Source: Geobacter sp. UBA2189
Lineage (GTDB): Bacteria; Desulfobacterota; Desulfuromonadia; Geobacterales; Pseudopelobacteraceae
DNA: 64,000 nt
Direction of reading: 5' to 3'
Assembly: GCA_002328035.1 (NCBI GenBank)
Contig: DCVL01000008.1
Span: 1-64,000 of the forward strand
The notes under the pieces are model-generated. The model worked only from the letters and a program-made list of their open reading frames with translations. It did no database searches and was not told where the DNA came from. How positions within the stretch are numbered: the stretch's first letter is position 1; each line of letters begins with the position of its first letter. Shown piece after piece: positions 44,271 to 53,055 of the stretch. Made by a program: the position numbers and the translations under genes.

Positions 44271-45369
44271 TTTTGATTACTGGAAACGCCTGTTTGATAC
44301 CGACAATCTTGAGCAGTTCAATTCGGATCCGAACGGACTGTTGTGGTTAAAATTAAAATCTATTGTCAGAAAAGAGCTGCTGGAGGCGTTTCTGCTGAAA
44401 GCTCAAATAACACTTGATTCCAAAGGTCTAAATGCCCAGTTCGCAGAGTTGTATATAGCATTGTCTAAAGACGTTACCCTTTCCCACCAGCTTCTTGACT
44501 CTTTTATCCGCCAGAAATCTATTGAACAACAACTTGAAATTGATACCGAAAAGCTGGTTTCAGAACTCTATAAACTCAAATTTTTTGACTGGGGTGGAGA
44601 TTATAAGAATGCGCTTGATAAGTATCTGGTAGACCGTTTTATAAAAGTTCACCAGTCATATGAAACGCTGGTATCTAAATTTGACACTGAAATAAACAGA
44701 GCCGTGCAAGGATATGTACTTTGTAGCTGGTATAATCATTGGTCGAGCATTATGATAGAATATATTTTCAAGACTCATTCGATTGTCTTACCCACTGTCG
44801 GCCAAGTGAAAAAAGTAGACTTTTTTGTCAACAATATCCCGTTTGACCTCAAAGTAACCTATCTGCCTGCCAATTTTATTGAGTCCAGAAGGAAGGCATA
44901 TGGCTTGAAGCCTGAACTGACAGAACTGAAACAAAAGGCTAAAAGCGCAGGAATAGTTTTTTCAATTCATCGCAAAACTGATGATATTTATTATGAAATT
45001 ATTGAAAAGTTGAAAGATAGAGACACTCAGTTTTGTCGTGAGGCGTTAGAGCAGATAAAAGCAGTGCGCCTGAGAGTTTTGCAAGAAGCTATAGACAACC
45101 CCAAGATGCTGGCGCAAAACCTTTATGAAGAGCAGGAAGAAATGAGGTTTGATAGCTCAAATCGCCTGTTTCTGGTGCTTGTAGACCGCGATGTTTTTGA
45201 CAATTCATGGAAATTGAAACGGAATCTTGATCTGCTGCGTCCCAGAATACTCTCTTATCTTGACTCCTTTTCCCAAAAAAAGATTGATGATCTGCGGATA
45301 AGTTTTACCTATAAAAACAGGACTCAACGGTACACTGCTTTAACAGATGTGCTGTTTGTGCTGAAATAA
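44263..45369 (+). CDS. Putative type II restriction endonuclease (PD-(D/E)xK-like)
   Basis: The 368-residue protein is not obviously any named enzyme family. A candidate nuclease core is seen at E166 (SIMIEYIF), D186 (KKVDFFVNN) and D195-L-K197 (IPFDLKVTY), spaced as in PD-(D/E)xK enzymes. The rest is helical and A/T-rich like its neighbour. The ATG at 44263 follows a GGGGGAG site and overlaps the methyltransferase stop by eight bases, so the two are co-translated. Coupling to a D12 methyltransferase is the main argument for a restriction role; a different defence nuclease is possible. Confidence 0.62.
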   Translation: MRDFDYWKRLFDTDNLEQFNSDPNGLLWLKLKSIVRKELLEAFLLKAQITLDSKGLNAQFAELYIALSKDVTLSHQLLDSFIRQKSIEQQLEIDTEKLVSELYKLKFFDWGGDYKNALDKYLVDRFIKVHQSYETLVSKFDTEINRAVQGYVLCSWYNHWSSIMIEYIFKTHSIVLPTVGQVKKVDFFVNNIPFDLKVTYLPANFIESRRKAYGLKPELTELKQKAKSAGIVFSIHRKTDDIYYEIIEKLKDRDTQFCREALEQIKAVRLRVLQEAIDNPKMLAQNLYEEQEEMRFDSSNRLFLVLVDRDVFDNSWKLKRNLDLLRPRILSYLDSFSQKKIDDLRISFTYKNRTQRYTALTDVLFVLK

Positions 45370-45378
45370 CCTTTAAAG

Positions 45379-47199
45379 ATGACCACCTCCATCCACCACA
45401 CCCTTAAAACCGTCTTTGGTTACCACGACTTTCGCCCTCCCCAGCAGGAGGTGATTGAGCGGGTTGTAGCTGGTGAGGATGTTTTTCTGGTCATGCCAAC
45501 CGGCGGCGGCAAATCGCTCTGTTACCAGATTCCGGCTTTGCATCGGGATGGTGTTGCCATTGTCGTCTCTCCACTGATAGCCCTGATGAAGGATCAGGTG
45601 GATGCCCTGATCGCCAACGGGGTGCGAGCCGCCTGTCTGAATTCATCACTTTCAGCGACTGAAGCAGGTCGGGTATTTCAACAGATTGACGCAGGAACAC
45701 TGGATCTGCTGTATGTGGCGCCGGAACGTCTGATGATGCCTGATTTCCTGGAACGTCTCAGCTCCATGCAGCTGGCGCTGTTTGCCATTGACGAGGCCCA
45801 CTGTATCTCGCAGTGGGGACATGATTTCAGGCCGGAATACACCCAGCTGGGTCGGCTGCGTCAGCTTTTTCCCTGCATCCCTGTAGTGGCCATGACCGCC
45901 ACTGCTGACCCGGAAACCCGCAAGGATATTCTGGGGCAGTTGGGGCTTGCCGATGCAACGGTATTTGTGGCCGGTTTTGATCGCCCCAACATCACCTACA
46001 CGGTGATTCCCAAACAGAAACCTTTGGCCCAGCTTGGATCATTTTTGAGTAACCGCCGTGATGAAGCCGGTATCGTCTATGCCCTGAGCCGCAAGCGGGT
46101 GGAGCAGGTGGCTGAACGATTGCAGGCATCGGGATTCAGTGCAGCGGCCTACCACGCCGGTCTGCCTGACAATGAGCGGCGGCGTGTTCAGGAGGCGTTC
46201 CAGCGGGATGACATTCGCATTGTGGTGGCCACGGTGGCCTTTGGGATGGGGATTGACAAACCCAACGTCCGGTTTGTTGTGCACTATGACATCCCCAAGA
46301 GTGTAGAGAGCTACTATCAGGAAACCGGCCGAGCCGGACGGGATGGCCTGCCATCTGAGGCACTGATGCTGTTTGGCATGGGGGATGTAATGACCGCCCG
46401 CAAGCTGATAGAAAACAGCGACAATCCCAAACGGATCAAAATAGAACTCCAGAAACTGAACGCCATGGTTGCCTACGGCGAGGCACTTACCTGCCGCAGA
46501 CGCGCTTTACTCTCCTATTTCGGTGACCAGCGCGACCATGACTGTGGCAACTGCGATATCTGCACCGATCCTCCCCAGCGCTTTGATGCTACCGTGCTGG
46601 CACAAAAGGCTCTCTCATGCGTGTACCGAACCGGCGAGCGCTTCGGAATGATGCATATCATCGAGGTGCTGCGTGGCAGCAAGAACCAGCGTGTGCTGGA
46701 TCTGAAGCATGACAAGCTCTCCACCTGGGGAATCGGCGCAGACACACCTGCAAAGCAGTGGGAGAATATCATCCGACAGTTGATCCATCTGGGTTATCTG
46801 ATGCAGGACTTTACCCGCTTTGGAACACTCACCATTGCTCCTGCAGCACGTCCGGTGTTAAAAGGTGAGACCAACGTTATTCTGGGTAAACCGCGCGACA
46901 CCCAGAAGACCATGGAGCGTGGCAAAAAACGGGTCGGCGCCAGAAGAAACTACGATCAAGCCCTGTTTGAATGGCTGCGGGCGTTGCGCAAACGGATCGC
47001 CGCCGAGGCCAATCTCCCACCGTTTGTGGTCTTCTCAGATGCCACCCTTGCCGAGATGGCACGAACCATACCGGAAAACCGGAGTGAACTGCGTCAGGTA
47101 AGCGGGGTTGGAGAGCTGAAACTGGGGAAATATGGGGATCAGTTTCTGGCCGAGATCAGACGATATCTGGACAGAGATACGGCTGAAAAGGCAGCCTGA
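45379..47199 (+). CDS. recQ: ATP-dependent DNA helicase RecQ
   Basis: The 606-residue superfamily-2 helicase has motif I PTGGGKSLCYQ (Walker A 41-46), DEAH box near 137 (IDEAHCISQWGHDFRPEY), the TGRAGRDGLPSEA motif VI, a zinc-binding RQC region (CRRRALLSYFGD, CGNCDICTDPP) and a C-terminal HRDC domain (ALFEWLRALRKRIAAE, ELRQVSGVGELKLGKYG). RecQ unwinds DNA in recombination and fork repair. It follows the nuclease gene by nine bases, between purL and purQ; its base use resembles the chromosome more than the restriction genes. Confidence 0.96.
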   Translation: MTTSIHHTLKTVFGYHDFRPPQQEVIERVVAGEDVFLVMPTGGGKSLCYQIPALHRDGVAIVVSPLIALMKDQVDALIANGVRAACLNSSLSATEAGRVFQQIDAGTLDLLYVAPERLMMPDFLERLSSMQLALFAIDEAHCISQWGHDFRPEYTQLGRLRQLFPCIPVVAMTATADPETRKDILGQLGLADATVFVAGFDRPNITYTVIPKQKPLAQLGSFLSNRRDEAGIVYALSRKRVEQVAERLQASGFSAAAYHAGLPDNERRRVQEAFQRDDIRIVVATVAFGMGIDKPNVRFVVHYDIPKSVESYYQETGRAGRDGLPSEALMLFGMGDVMTARKLIENSDNPKRIKIELQKLNAMVAYGEALTCRRRALLSYFGDQRDHDCGNCDICTDPPQRFDATVLAQKALSCVYRTGERFGMMHIIEVLRGSKNQRVLDLKHDKLSTWGIGADTPAKQWENIIRQLIHLGYLMQDFTRFGTLTIAPAARPVLKGETNVILGKPRDTQKTMERGKKRVGARRNYDQALFEWLRALRKRIAAEANLPPFVVFSDATLAEMARTIPENRSELRQVSGVGELKLGKYGDQFLAEIRRYLDRDTAEKAA

Positions 47200-47288
47200 T
47201 GATGTCATCTATGGCAATATCTGGCTGTTACAGAGGCAGCACAGAACAAAAACAGGGCTGACAACGGCCATTGAAGGAGCTGTAAGCA

Positions 47289-48116
47289 ATGAGTATAACC
47301 CGCGCCATTGTAATAACCGGAAACGGTACTAACTGTGAGACAGAAGCAGCTCATGCCTGTAGGCTGGGTGGCTTTGATGAGGCCAGGATTGCCCATATTG
47401 CCGAAATTCTATCCGGTGAAGTTACACTGGATGATTTTCACTTTCTGAACCTGACCGGCGGTTTTCTGGATGGCGATGACCTGGGAAGCGCCAAGGCACA
47501 AGCAAACCGCCTTAAAAACGCCACCGTGTCTGGTAGCGGTGAAAAGCTGGTGGAACAGTTCAGCCGTTTCATCAATGTTGGCAAGCTGGTGCTTGGTGTC
47601 TGCAACGGCTTCCAGCTTATGGTAAAGATGGGGATGCTGCCTGCTCTGGACGGTAACAGCCTGACCCAGACCGTGACCCTCTGCCATAACGACTGCGGAC
47701 GTTTTCAGGATCGCTGGTGCTACCTTAAGACTGATCCAGAATCGCCCTGCATCTTTACCAGGGGGATTGAAAAGGGTATCTACCTGCCTGTTCGTCACGG
47801 TGAAGGCAAGTTTTTGACCGACACTCCACTAACCCTTGAGCGGATTGAGGCTGGCCATCTGGCGGTACTAAAATATAGCGAATCCGATTATGCCGAGCCA
47901 ACCATGGCGTTCCCAGCCAACCCCAACGGCTCAACCAACGCCATTGCCGCTCTGTGCGACCCCACCGGTCGTTTGTTTGGCCTGATGCCTCATCCCGAGG
48001 CATTTGTCCATTACACCCAGCATCCACGCTGGACTCGCGAGCAGCTCCCTGAAGCAGGTGATGGCCTGATCCTGTACAAGAATGCAGCCGAATTTGTGAG
48101 GACAAATCTGTTATGA
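47289..48116 (+). CDS. purQ: Phosphoribosylformylglycinamidine synthase, glutamine amidotransferase subunit
   Basis: This class I glutaminase supplies ammonia to PurSL. The nucleophile is the cysteine near residue 105 in LGVCNGFQLMVKMG; H and E of the triad are near 235-237 in MPHPEAF. AIVITGNGTNCETE at the N-terminus is family-typical, and the 275-residue length is that of the larger PurQ form partnered by PurSL. GAAGGAG precedes the ATG. The 89 bases after recQ hold only this leader. Confidence 0.92.
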   Translation: MSITRAIVITGNGTNCETEAAHACRLGGFDEARIAHIAEILSGEVTLDDFHFLNLTGGFLDGDDLGSAKAQANRLKNATVSGSGEKLVEQFSRFINVGKLVLGVCNGFQLMVKMGMLPALDGNSLTQTVTLCHNDCGRFQDRWCYLKTDPESPCIFTRGIEKGIYLPVRHGEGKFLTDTPLTLERIEAGHLAVLKYSESDYAEPTMAFPANPNGSTNAIAALCDPTGRLFGLMPHPEAFVHYTQHPRWTREQLPEAGDGLILYKNAAEFVRTNLL

Positions 48117-49543
48117 AATTATTCCGACCTGAAGAAGAATGCGGCGTATTCGGTATATACGGCCATAAGGAAGCAGCCAATCTTACCTATCTTGGGCTTT
48201 ACGCCCTTCAGCATCGTGGTCAGGAAAGCTGTGGTATTGTGTCATCTGACGGCGATGGCTTGCACGCTCATAAAAGGATGGGACTGGTGGCGGATGTCTT
48301 TGGCAACCAGAAAATCTTTGAAAAACTACCAGGCAACGCTGCTATCGGCCATGTCCGTTATTCCACAGCAGGAGCCTCGGTCGAAAAGAACGTTCAGCCT
48401 ATAATGGTGGATTATTCCCGTGGCTCAATAGCTGTAGCTCACAATGGCAATCTGGTAAATGCCAATCTCCTTAAAGCTGAACTGGAGGCCTACGGATCCA
48501 TTTTTCAGACAACAATGGATACTGAAATCATCATCCATCTTCTTGCAATATCTCACACTGATTCATTGATCGAACGGATTGGTGATGCACTTAATCGGGT
48601 AAAGGGAGCCTACTGCTTACTCTTTCTGACTGAAACACGTATGATTGCAGTAAGGGATCCACATGGTTTCAGACCTTTATGCCTAGGTAAACTAAATGAT
48701 GCCTGGGTTGTTGCATCTGAAAGTTGCGCTCTTGATCTGATTGAAGCCGCCTTTGTTCGTGAAGTCCTACCTGGTGAGATGCTGGTCTTTACAAAAGACG
48801 GACAGATGCAGTCACTTTTTCCATTCAAGAAGATTACACCAACCCCCTGTATATTTGAATTTGTCTACTTTGCCAGACCTGATTCAACAATATTTGGCAG
48901 AAATGTCTATCAGGTTAGAAAAGAACTCGGACGTCAACTTGCCAGAGAGTACCATGTTGATGCAGATGTTGTAATTGCGGTACCTGATTCAGGGGTACCA
49001 TCCGCAATGGGATACTCGGAAGAAGCAGGGATTCCTTTTGAGCTTGGACTTATAAGAAACCATTACGTAGGACGTACATTCATAGAACCAGCGCAGTCGA
49101 TCAGGCATTTTGGAGTAAAGATAAAGCTTAATCCCGTTCGTGAAATCCTTCAAGGAAAGCGGGTTGTTATTATTGACGACTCCATTGTTCGTGGCACCAC
49201 TTCACGCAAGATAGTAAAGATGGTTCGTAACGCAGGGGCAAAGGAGGTTCATATGAGGATCTCATCCCCCCCCACCAGTTTCCCATGCTTTTATGGAATA
49301 GATACACCTAACAGAAAGGAATTGATCTCCTCTTCACATTCTCTTGAGGAGATCCGCCGCTATATCACTGCAGATACCCTGAGTTACCTCTCAGAGGAAG
49401 GGCTGATTAAGTCAACCGGCATAAAAGATGCCAATTTCTGTACTGCCTGCTTCACCGGAAACTATCCAATCAACTTTCCTATGCCACATCAAGCCCCACA
49501 AATGGGGTTATTTAACAAAGAAGAGGAGTATATTGAGCAATGA
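48113..49543 (+). CDS. purF: Amidophosphoribosyltransferase
   Basis: The first committed enzyme of purine synthesis makes phosphoribosylamine from PRPP and glutamine. An N-terminal Ntn glutaminase domain is expected to start at Cys10 after removal of a 9-residue propeptide (EEECGVFGIYGH). The PRPP motif is VVIIDDSIVRGTTSRK, and the C-terminal FCTACFTGNYP cysteines match the 4Fe-4S type known from Bacillus subtilis. 476 residues. ATG overlaps the purQ stop by four bases; its own stop overlaps pyrE likewise. Confidence 0.96.
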   Translation: MKLFRPEEECGVFGIYGHKEAANLTYLGLYALQHRGQESCGIVSSDGDGLHAHKRMGLVADVFGNQKIFEKLPGNAAIGHVRYSTAGASVEKNVQPIMVDYSRGSIAVAHNGNLVNANLLKAELEAYGSIFQTTMDTEIIIHLLAISHTDSLIERIGDALNRVKGAYCLLFLTETRMIAVRDPHGFRPLCLGKLNDAWVVASESCALDLIEAAFVREVLPGEMLVFTKDGQMQSLFPFKKITPTPCIFEFVYFARPDSTIFGRNVYQVRKELGRQLAREYHVDADVVIAVPDSGVPSAMGYSEEAGIPFELGLIRNHYVGRTFIEPAQSIRHFGVKIKLNPVREILQGKRVVIIDDSIVRGTTSRKIVKMVRNAGAKEVHMRISSPPTSFPCFYGIDTPNRKELISSSHSLEEIRRYITADTLSYLSEEGLIKSTGIKDANFCTACFTGNYPINFPMPHQAPQMGLFNKEEEYIEQ

Positions 49544-50091
49544 CCGACCGCGATAAACTCAAGCAGATCATCGTCGAACTCTCATATGAAAAACGGCTTG
49601 TAACCCTTGCATCTGGCCGTAAGAGTGATTTTTACTTTGATGGCAAGCAAACGACCTTGCATTCAGAAGGCGGGTGGCTTGTTGGCAAACTTTTCTATGA
49701 AGCGGTGAAGGATATTCCCGGGCTGCAGGCCGTAGGTGGCATAACTCTTGGGGCCGATCCTATCGCAACAGCTACATCCATTGCTGCTTTACATGCTGGC
49801 AACCCACTTCACACCTTTATCATCCGCAAGGAACCTAAGGGGCATGGCACCGGCCAGTGGCTTGAGGGTAGAAAAAACCTGCCCCCTGGAACAAAGGTCA
49901 TTATTGTTGAGGATGTTGTGACTACCGGAGGTTCTTCAATGAAGGCGGTTAATCGTGCCAAGGAAGAAGGACTTGATGTACTTGGCATTGTTGCGCTTGT
50001 CGATCGTGAAGAAGGTGGCAGAGAGAATATTGAGGCTGAAGGGTACTGGCTGAAGGCTATATTCACAAAGTCACAGCTGGTTTCGGAATAG
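49540..50091 (+). CDS. pyrE: Orotate phosphoribosyltransferase
   Basis: PyrE attaches orotate to PRPP in pyrimidine synthesis. The 183-residue protein carries the PRPP-binding motif IIVEDVVTTGGSS (about 121-133), with GRKSDFYFDGKQTTL and GITLGADPIATA earlier and FIIRKEPKGHG as the flexible catalytic loop. ATG overlaps the purF stop. It ends the purine/pyrimidine unit at a strong bidirectional terminator. Confidence 0.95.
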   Translation: MTDRDKLKQIIVELSYEKRLVTLASGRKSDFYFDGKQTTLHSEGGWLVGKLFYEAVKDIPGLQAVGGITLGADPIATATSIAALHAGNPLHTFIIRKEPKGHGTGQWLEGRKNLPPGTKVIIVEDVVTTGGSSMKAVNRAKEEGLDVLGIVALVDREEGGRENIEAEGYWLKAIFTKSQLVSE

Positions 50092-50110
50092 CTTTTAACT
50101 GCTTTTATCG

Positions 50111-50152
50111 AAAAAAACAGCCGGTCACTAAACAGTGTCCGGCTGTTTTTTT
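50111..50152. terminator. Bidirectional rho-independent terminator between pyrE and korC
   Basis: ACAGCCGG (50117-50124) pairs with CCGGCTGT (50139-50146), with an inner CACT/AGTG stem; A7 precedes and T7 follows. It serves pyrE on the plus strand and korC on the minus strand. Confidence 0.93.
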
Positions 50153-50172
50153 ACAGAAGTAATAACTTTAAA

Positions 50173-50721
50173 TCAGGCAGCGGCGGCAGCAGCAGCCTTA
50201 TCAAAGCCTGCAGCATATGCCTTCTCGTTCAGCTCAAGAAATGCCTCAGGAACGCGTGAAAGAACAGCTTTCAGCCCGTTTTCACGGGAAATTACACCAG
50301 TAAGTGAAATCATAGCTCCCAATGCAACGATGTTAGCAACTATCTCACGTCCAACTTCATTTTTGGCTGTGCTTATAATATTAAATCCAACTTTTTTGAA
50401 GTTTCCTTCGGGAAGACGTGTGACAAACTCGCTGTCATAAAGAAGAATACCGCCTTCTTTCAAATCATGGGTATACTTGTCACATGCTTCCTGAGTAAGC
50501 GCCAGCAATGCATCGCAAGCGGTAACCTTTGGATAATCAACTGGTGCGTCAGAAATAATTACCTCTGACTTTGAAGCCCCACCGCGAGCCTCAGGGCCAT
50601 AGCTCTGGGACTGAACAGCCTGTTTACCTTCATGGATTGAGGCAGCCTCGGCAAGGATGATCCCCGCAGTGATCAAGCCTTGTCCGCCGGCGCCGGAAAA
50701 CCTTAGCTCATACCTGGACAT
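50173..50721 (-). CDS. korC: 2-oxoglutarate:ferredoxin oxidoreductase, gamma subunit
   Basis: The 182-residue gamma subunit has the conserved RFSGAGGQGLITAGIILAE start and SQSYGPEARGGASKSEVII. KOR oxidatively decarboxylates 2-oxoglutarate to succinyl-CoA, reducing ferredoxin, and can run in reverse. It is the last gene of the unit, 28 bases after korB. The C-terminus is a run of alanines (seven) from repetitive GC-rich codons. Specificity for 2-oxoglutarate over other 2-oxoacids rests on the icd-mdh neighbourhood. Confidence 0.92.
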   Translation of the reverse strand: MSRYELRFSGAGGQGLITAGIILAEAASIHEGKQAVQSQSYGPEARGGASKSEVIISDAPVDYPKVTACDALLALTQEACDKYTHDLKEGGILLYDSEFVTRLPEGNFKKVGFNIISTAKNEVGREIVANIVALGAMISLTGVISRENGLKAVLSRVPEAFLELNEKAYAAGFDKAAAAAAA

Positions 50722-50749
50722 CTATGTTCTCCTTTTTCTAGGTAATAAA

Positions 50750-51571
50750 TTATTTTGCGCCGCCTTTAGCCCGCTCAATAACCTTCTGATATTCTGCACA
50801 GTATTCAGGACGATCAGCCTTAAACAGAACTCCGGTAAGAATCTTCCCCTGCAACTGCTCAGCGGTCATCTTTTCAGCAGCTTTAACCGGTACAGCAACT
50901 TCCTTAAGACGGTTCATCATCTCAATTACAGACTTGTACTTATTACGACGACCATATGTTGTAGGACAGTCATCAAGAATCTCAATGACTGACATACCCT
51001 TGTGCTGGATCCCCTCGGCAATCAACTTGTCGATCTGGCTAGCATTAAAGGCTGTGCCACGTGCAACAAAGGTTGCGCCTGCTCCGATAGCCAGCTTGGC
51101 AATGTCAAAGCTTGGGTCAGGGTTTCCATATGGGGTTGTTGATGCCTTCATCATATGGGGGGTAGTTGGGGAGAACTGCCCACCTGTCATACCATAGATG
51201 TAGTTGTTCATAATGACATATGTCATGTCAATATTACGGCGACAAGCGTGAATAAAGTGGTTGCCACCAATGGCAGTTCCATCACCGTCACCGCCAACCA
51301 GGATAACATTCATTTCAGGGCGAGCCATCTTTACGCCGGTTGCAAAGGCAGCTGCACGACCATGGGCGGTATGCAGTGTGCAGCAATCAACATAACCAGG
51401 AAGACGGGAGGCACAACCGATACCGGAAACGATGGCGGTCTCTTCCTTTTTCAGGTTGAGGCTGTCCATAGCACGAATGAGACCCTTTAGGACAATACCG
51501 TGTCCACAACCAGGGCACCAGATGTGCGGCAGTTTGCCAGGACGGATATACTTTTCATAATCAAAAGCCAT
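50750..51571 (-). CDS. korB: 2-oxoglutarate:ferredoxin oxidoreductase, beta subunit
   Basis: The TPP-binding subunit has 273 residues. WCPGCGHGIVLKGL carries the proximal cysteine motif; VGGDGDGTAIGGNHFIHACR is the Mg/TPP-binding GDG...N motif; YIYGMTGGQFSPTT is typical of the family. It starts two bases after the korA stop on the minus strand, so alpha and beta are translated in tandem. Confidence 0.94.
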   Translation of the reverse strand: MAFDYEKYIRPGKLPHIWCPGCGHGIVLKGLIRAMDSLNLKKEETAIVSGIGCASRLPGYVDCCTLHTAHGRAAAFATGVKMARPEMNVILVGGDGDGTAIGGNHFIHACRRNIDMTYVIMNNYIYGMTGGQFSPTTPHMMKASTTPYGNPDPSFDIAKLAIGAGATFVARGTAFNASQIDKLIAEGIQHKGMSVIEILDDCPTTYGRRNKYKSVIEMMNRLKEVAVPVKAAEKMTAEQLQGKILTGVLFKADRPEYCAEYQKVIERAKGGAK

Positions 51572-51573
51572 GG

Positions 51574-52707
51574 TTACTTAACCTCCTTTATCTTCACAAG
51601 GATCTGCTCTGGGTTCAGCGGCTCACCATCAACACGGTTTACAGTAAGTATCTGTGCTTTGCCCTCGTTACAGCGTTCAACTTCAACACTACACATACCC
51701 AGGTTCATTTCAGGAACTACAAATCCTTTAACCTTGGCGGCAATGGCTTTTATCTGCTTATCAGGGAAAGGCCAGAAGGTTTTTAGACGGAACATGCCAA
51801 CCTTGATACCCTTCTCACGAGCAGCATTTACTGCATAACGTGCGGATCTGGAAGTAGAACCGTAGGCAACAACACAGATTTCTGCATCATCCATCTTGAA
51901 TTCTTCAAAATCGACGATCTCATCAACCTTATCCATCACCTTACGAACCTGGCGTTCTTCTTCGGCTTGCACTATCTCAGCTTTGGTAGTTGGGAAACCA
52001 TCCTGCATCTTGTTAAGGCCGGTTACATGAAACTTGTAGCCCGAACCAAAGGCAGCAAGAGGTGGTACATCACCAAATCTGGTATCATAAGGCTTGTACT
52101 CAGCCGGTGGTACGGTAGGCTCCGTACGATTGATTATTTCTATTTCACCTGGCTCACGGAATTCAATCCGCTCCCGCATATGGGCAATAATCTCGTCAGG
52201 CATAACAAGCACAGGCATACGGAATTTCTCGGCAAGGTTAAAGGCCTGAACTGTCATATCATAGCATTCCTGAACTGAAGCAGGCACAAGTGTTATGCTG
52301 GCATGGTCGCCGTGAGTACCCCATTTTGCAGCCATAACATCAGATTGTGAAGGACCAGTAGGCATACCTGTTGACGGACCACCACGCATAACGTTGATAA
52401 GCACACATGGTATTTCTGCTATACATGCATAACCGATAAGCTCTTGCTTAAGTGAGAGACCGGGGCCGGATGTAGCATCCAGAGCCTTTTTACCGGTAAG
52501 TGCAGCACCCAGAACGGCAGCATATGCACCAATTTCATCTTCCATCTGGATAAACTTGCCACCTACCTTTGGTAGCTCTATCGACATTACTTCGGCTACC
52601 TCGGTGGAAGGGGTAATGGGATATCCGGCAAAAAAATTACAGCCGGCGTAGAGGGCACCTTGAGCAGCTGCCTCATTCCCTTGAAGAAACGCAACTTTCT
52701 TAGACAC
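51574..52707 (-). CDS. korA: 2-oxoglutarate:ferredoxin oxidoreductase, alpha subunit
   Basis: The 377-residue alpha subunit begins KKVAFLQGNEAAAQGALYAG with the family GYPITPSTEVAEVMS motif, and has ATSGPGLSLKQELIG and MRGGPSTGMPTGPSQSD (2-oxoacid and CoA-binding regions). No gamma-domain fusion. It lies 20 bases downstream of korD with an AGGAGG-like SD, and feeds directly into korB. Confidence 0.94.
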   Translation of the reverse strand: MSKKVAFLQGNEAAAQGALYAGCNFFAGYPITPSTEVAEVMSIELPKVGGKFIQMEDEIGAYAAVLGAALTGKKALDATSGPGLSLKQELIGYACIAEIPCVLINVMRGGPSTGMPTGPSQSDVMAAKWGTHGDHASITLVPASVQECYDMTVQAFNLAEKFRMPVLVMPDEIIAHMRERIEFREPGEIEIINRTEPTVPPAEYKPYDTRFGDVPPLAAFGSGYKFHVTGLNKMQDGFPTTKAEIVQAEEERQVRKVMDKVDEIVDFEEFKMDDAEICVVAYGSTSRSARYAVNAAREKGIKVGMFRLKTFWPFPDKQIKAIAAKVKGFVVPEMNLGMCSVEVERCNEGKAQILTVNRVDGEPLNPEQILVKIKEVK

Positions 52708-52727
52708 AGTAGATTCCTCCCGTTGTA

Positions 52728-52931
52728 TTATTCAGCGTACACTTTAATGGCAAAGTCAGGACAACGCAGTTCACACTGCATGCACTTTATGCACTTAGAC
52801 AGATCCTTGACAGAAACGACAAAACCTTTCATTTCAAGGACTTTAGTTGGACAAAATTCAACACAGATCTGACAGCCTTTGCAATACCTCTCAATGATTT
52901 CAATACGTGGCAGCTTCTTTTCTTCTGACAT
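52728..52931 (-). CDS. korD: 2-oxoglutarate:ferredoxin oxidoreductase, delta (ferredoxin-like) subunit
   Basis: The 67-residue protein contains two 4Fe-4S clusters: CKGCQICVEFCPTKVL and CIKCMQCELRCPDFAI. It transfers electrons from the catalytic subunits to external ferredoxin. First gene of korDABC; AAAGGAG precedes the ATG by seven bases. Confidence 0.93.
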   Translation of the reverse strand: MSEEKKLPRIEIIERYCKGCQICVEFCPTKVLEMKGFVVSVKDLSKCIKCMQCELRCPDFAIKVYAE

Positions 52932-52988
52932 CGAAATAACTCCTTTTATTTAGTATTCGGAGGCATAAATTATGGTCTTCTAATGTTG

Positions 52989-53019
52989 AAAAAAGAAGGG
53001 CGGACTTTTTCCGCCCTTC
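52989..53019 (-). terminator. Rho-independent terminator after mdh
   Basis: On the minus strand GAAGGGCGGA (53019-53010) pairs with TCCGCCCTTC (53004-52995) around a 5-base loop, followed by six Ts to 52989. It separates icd-mdh from korDABC, so the kor genes probably have their own promoter in the 60 bases before korD, or rely on read-through. Confidence 0.9.
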
Positions 53020-53055
53020 CTTTAATCCAGGCAAAAGAAAACCTGAAACAGGCGA

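Noticed and set aside
43164..47199. Prophage or integrative element in the purine operon
   Set aside because: No integrase, phage structural gene, or flanking repeats seen; only the methyltransferase/nuclease pair looks foreign.
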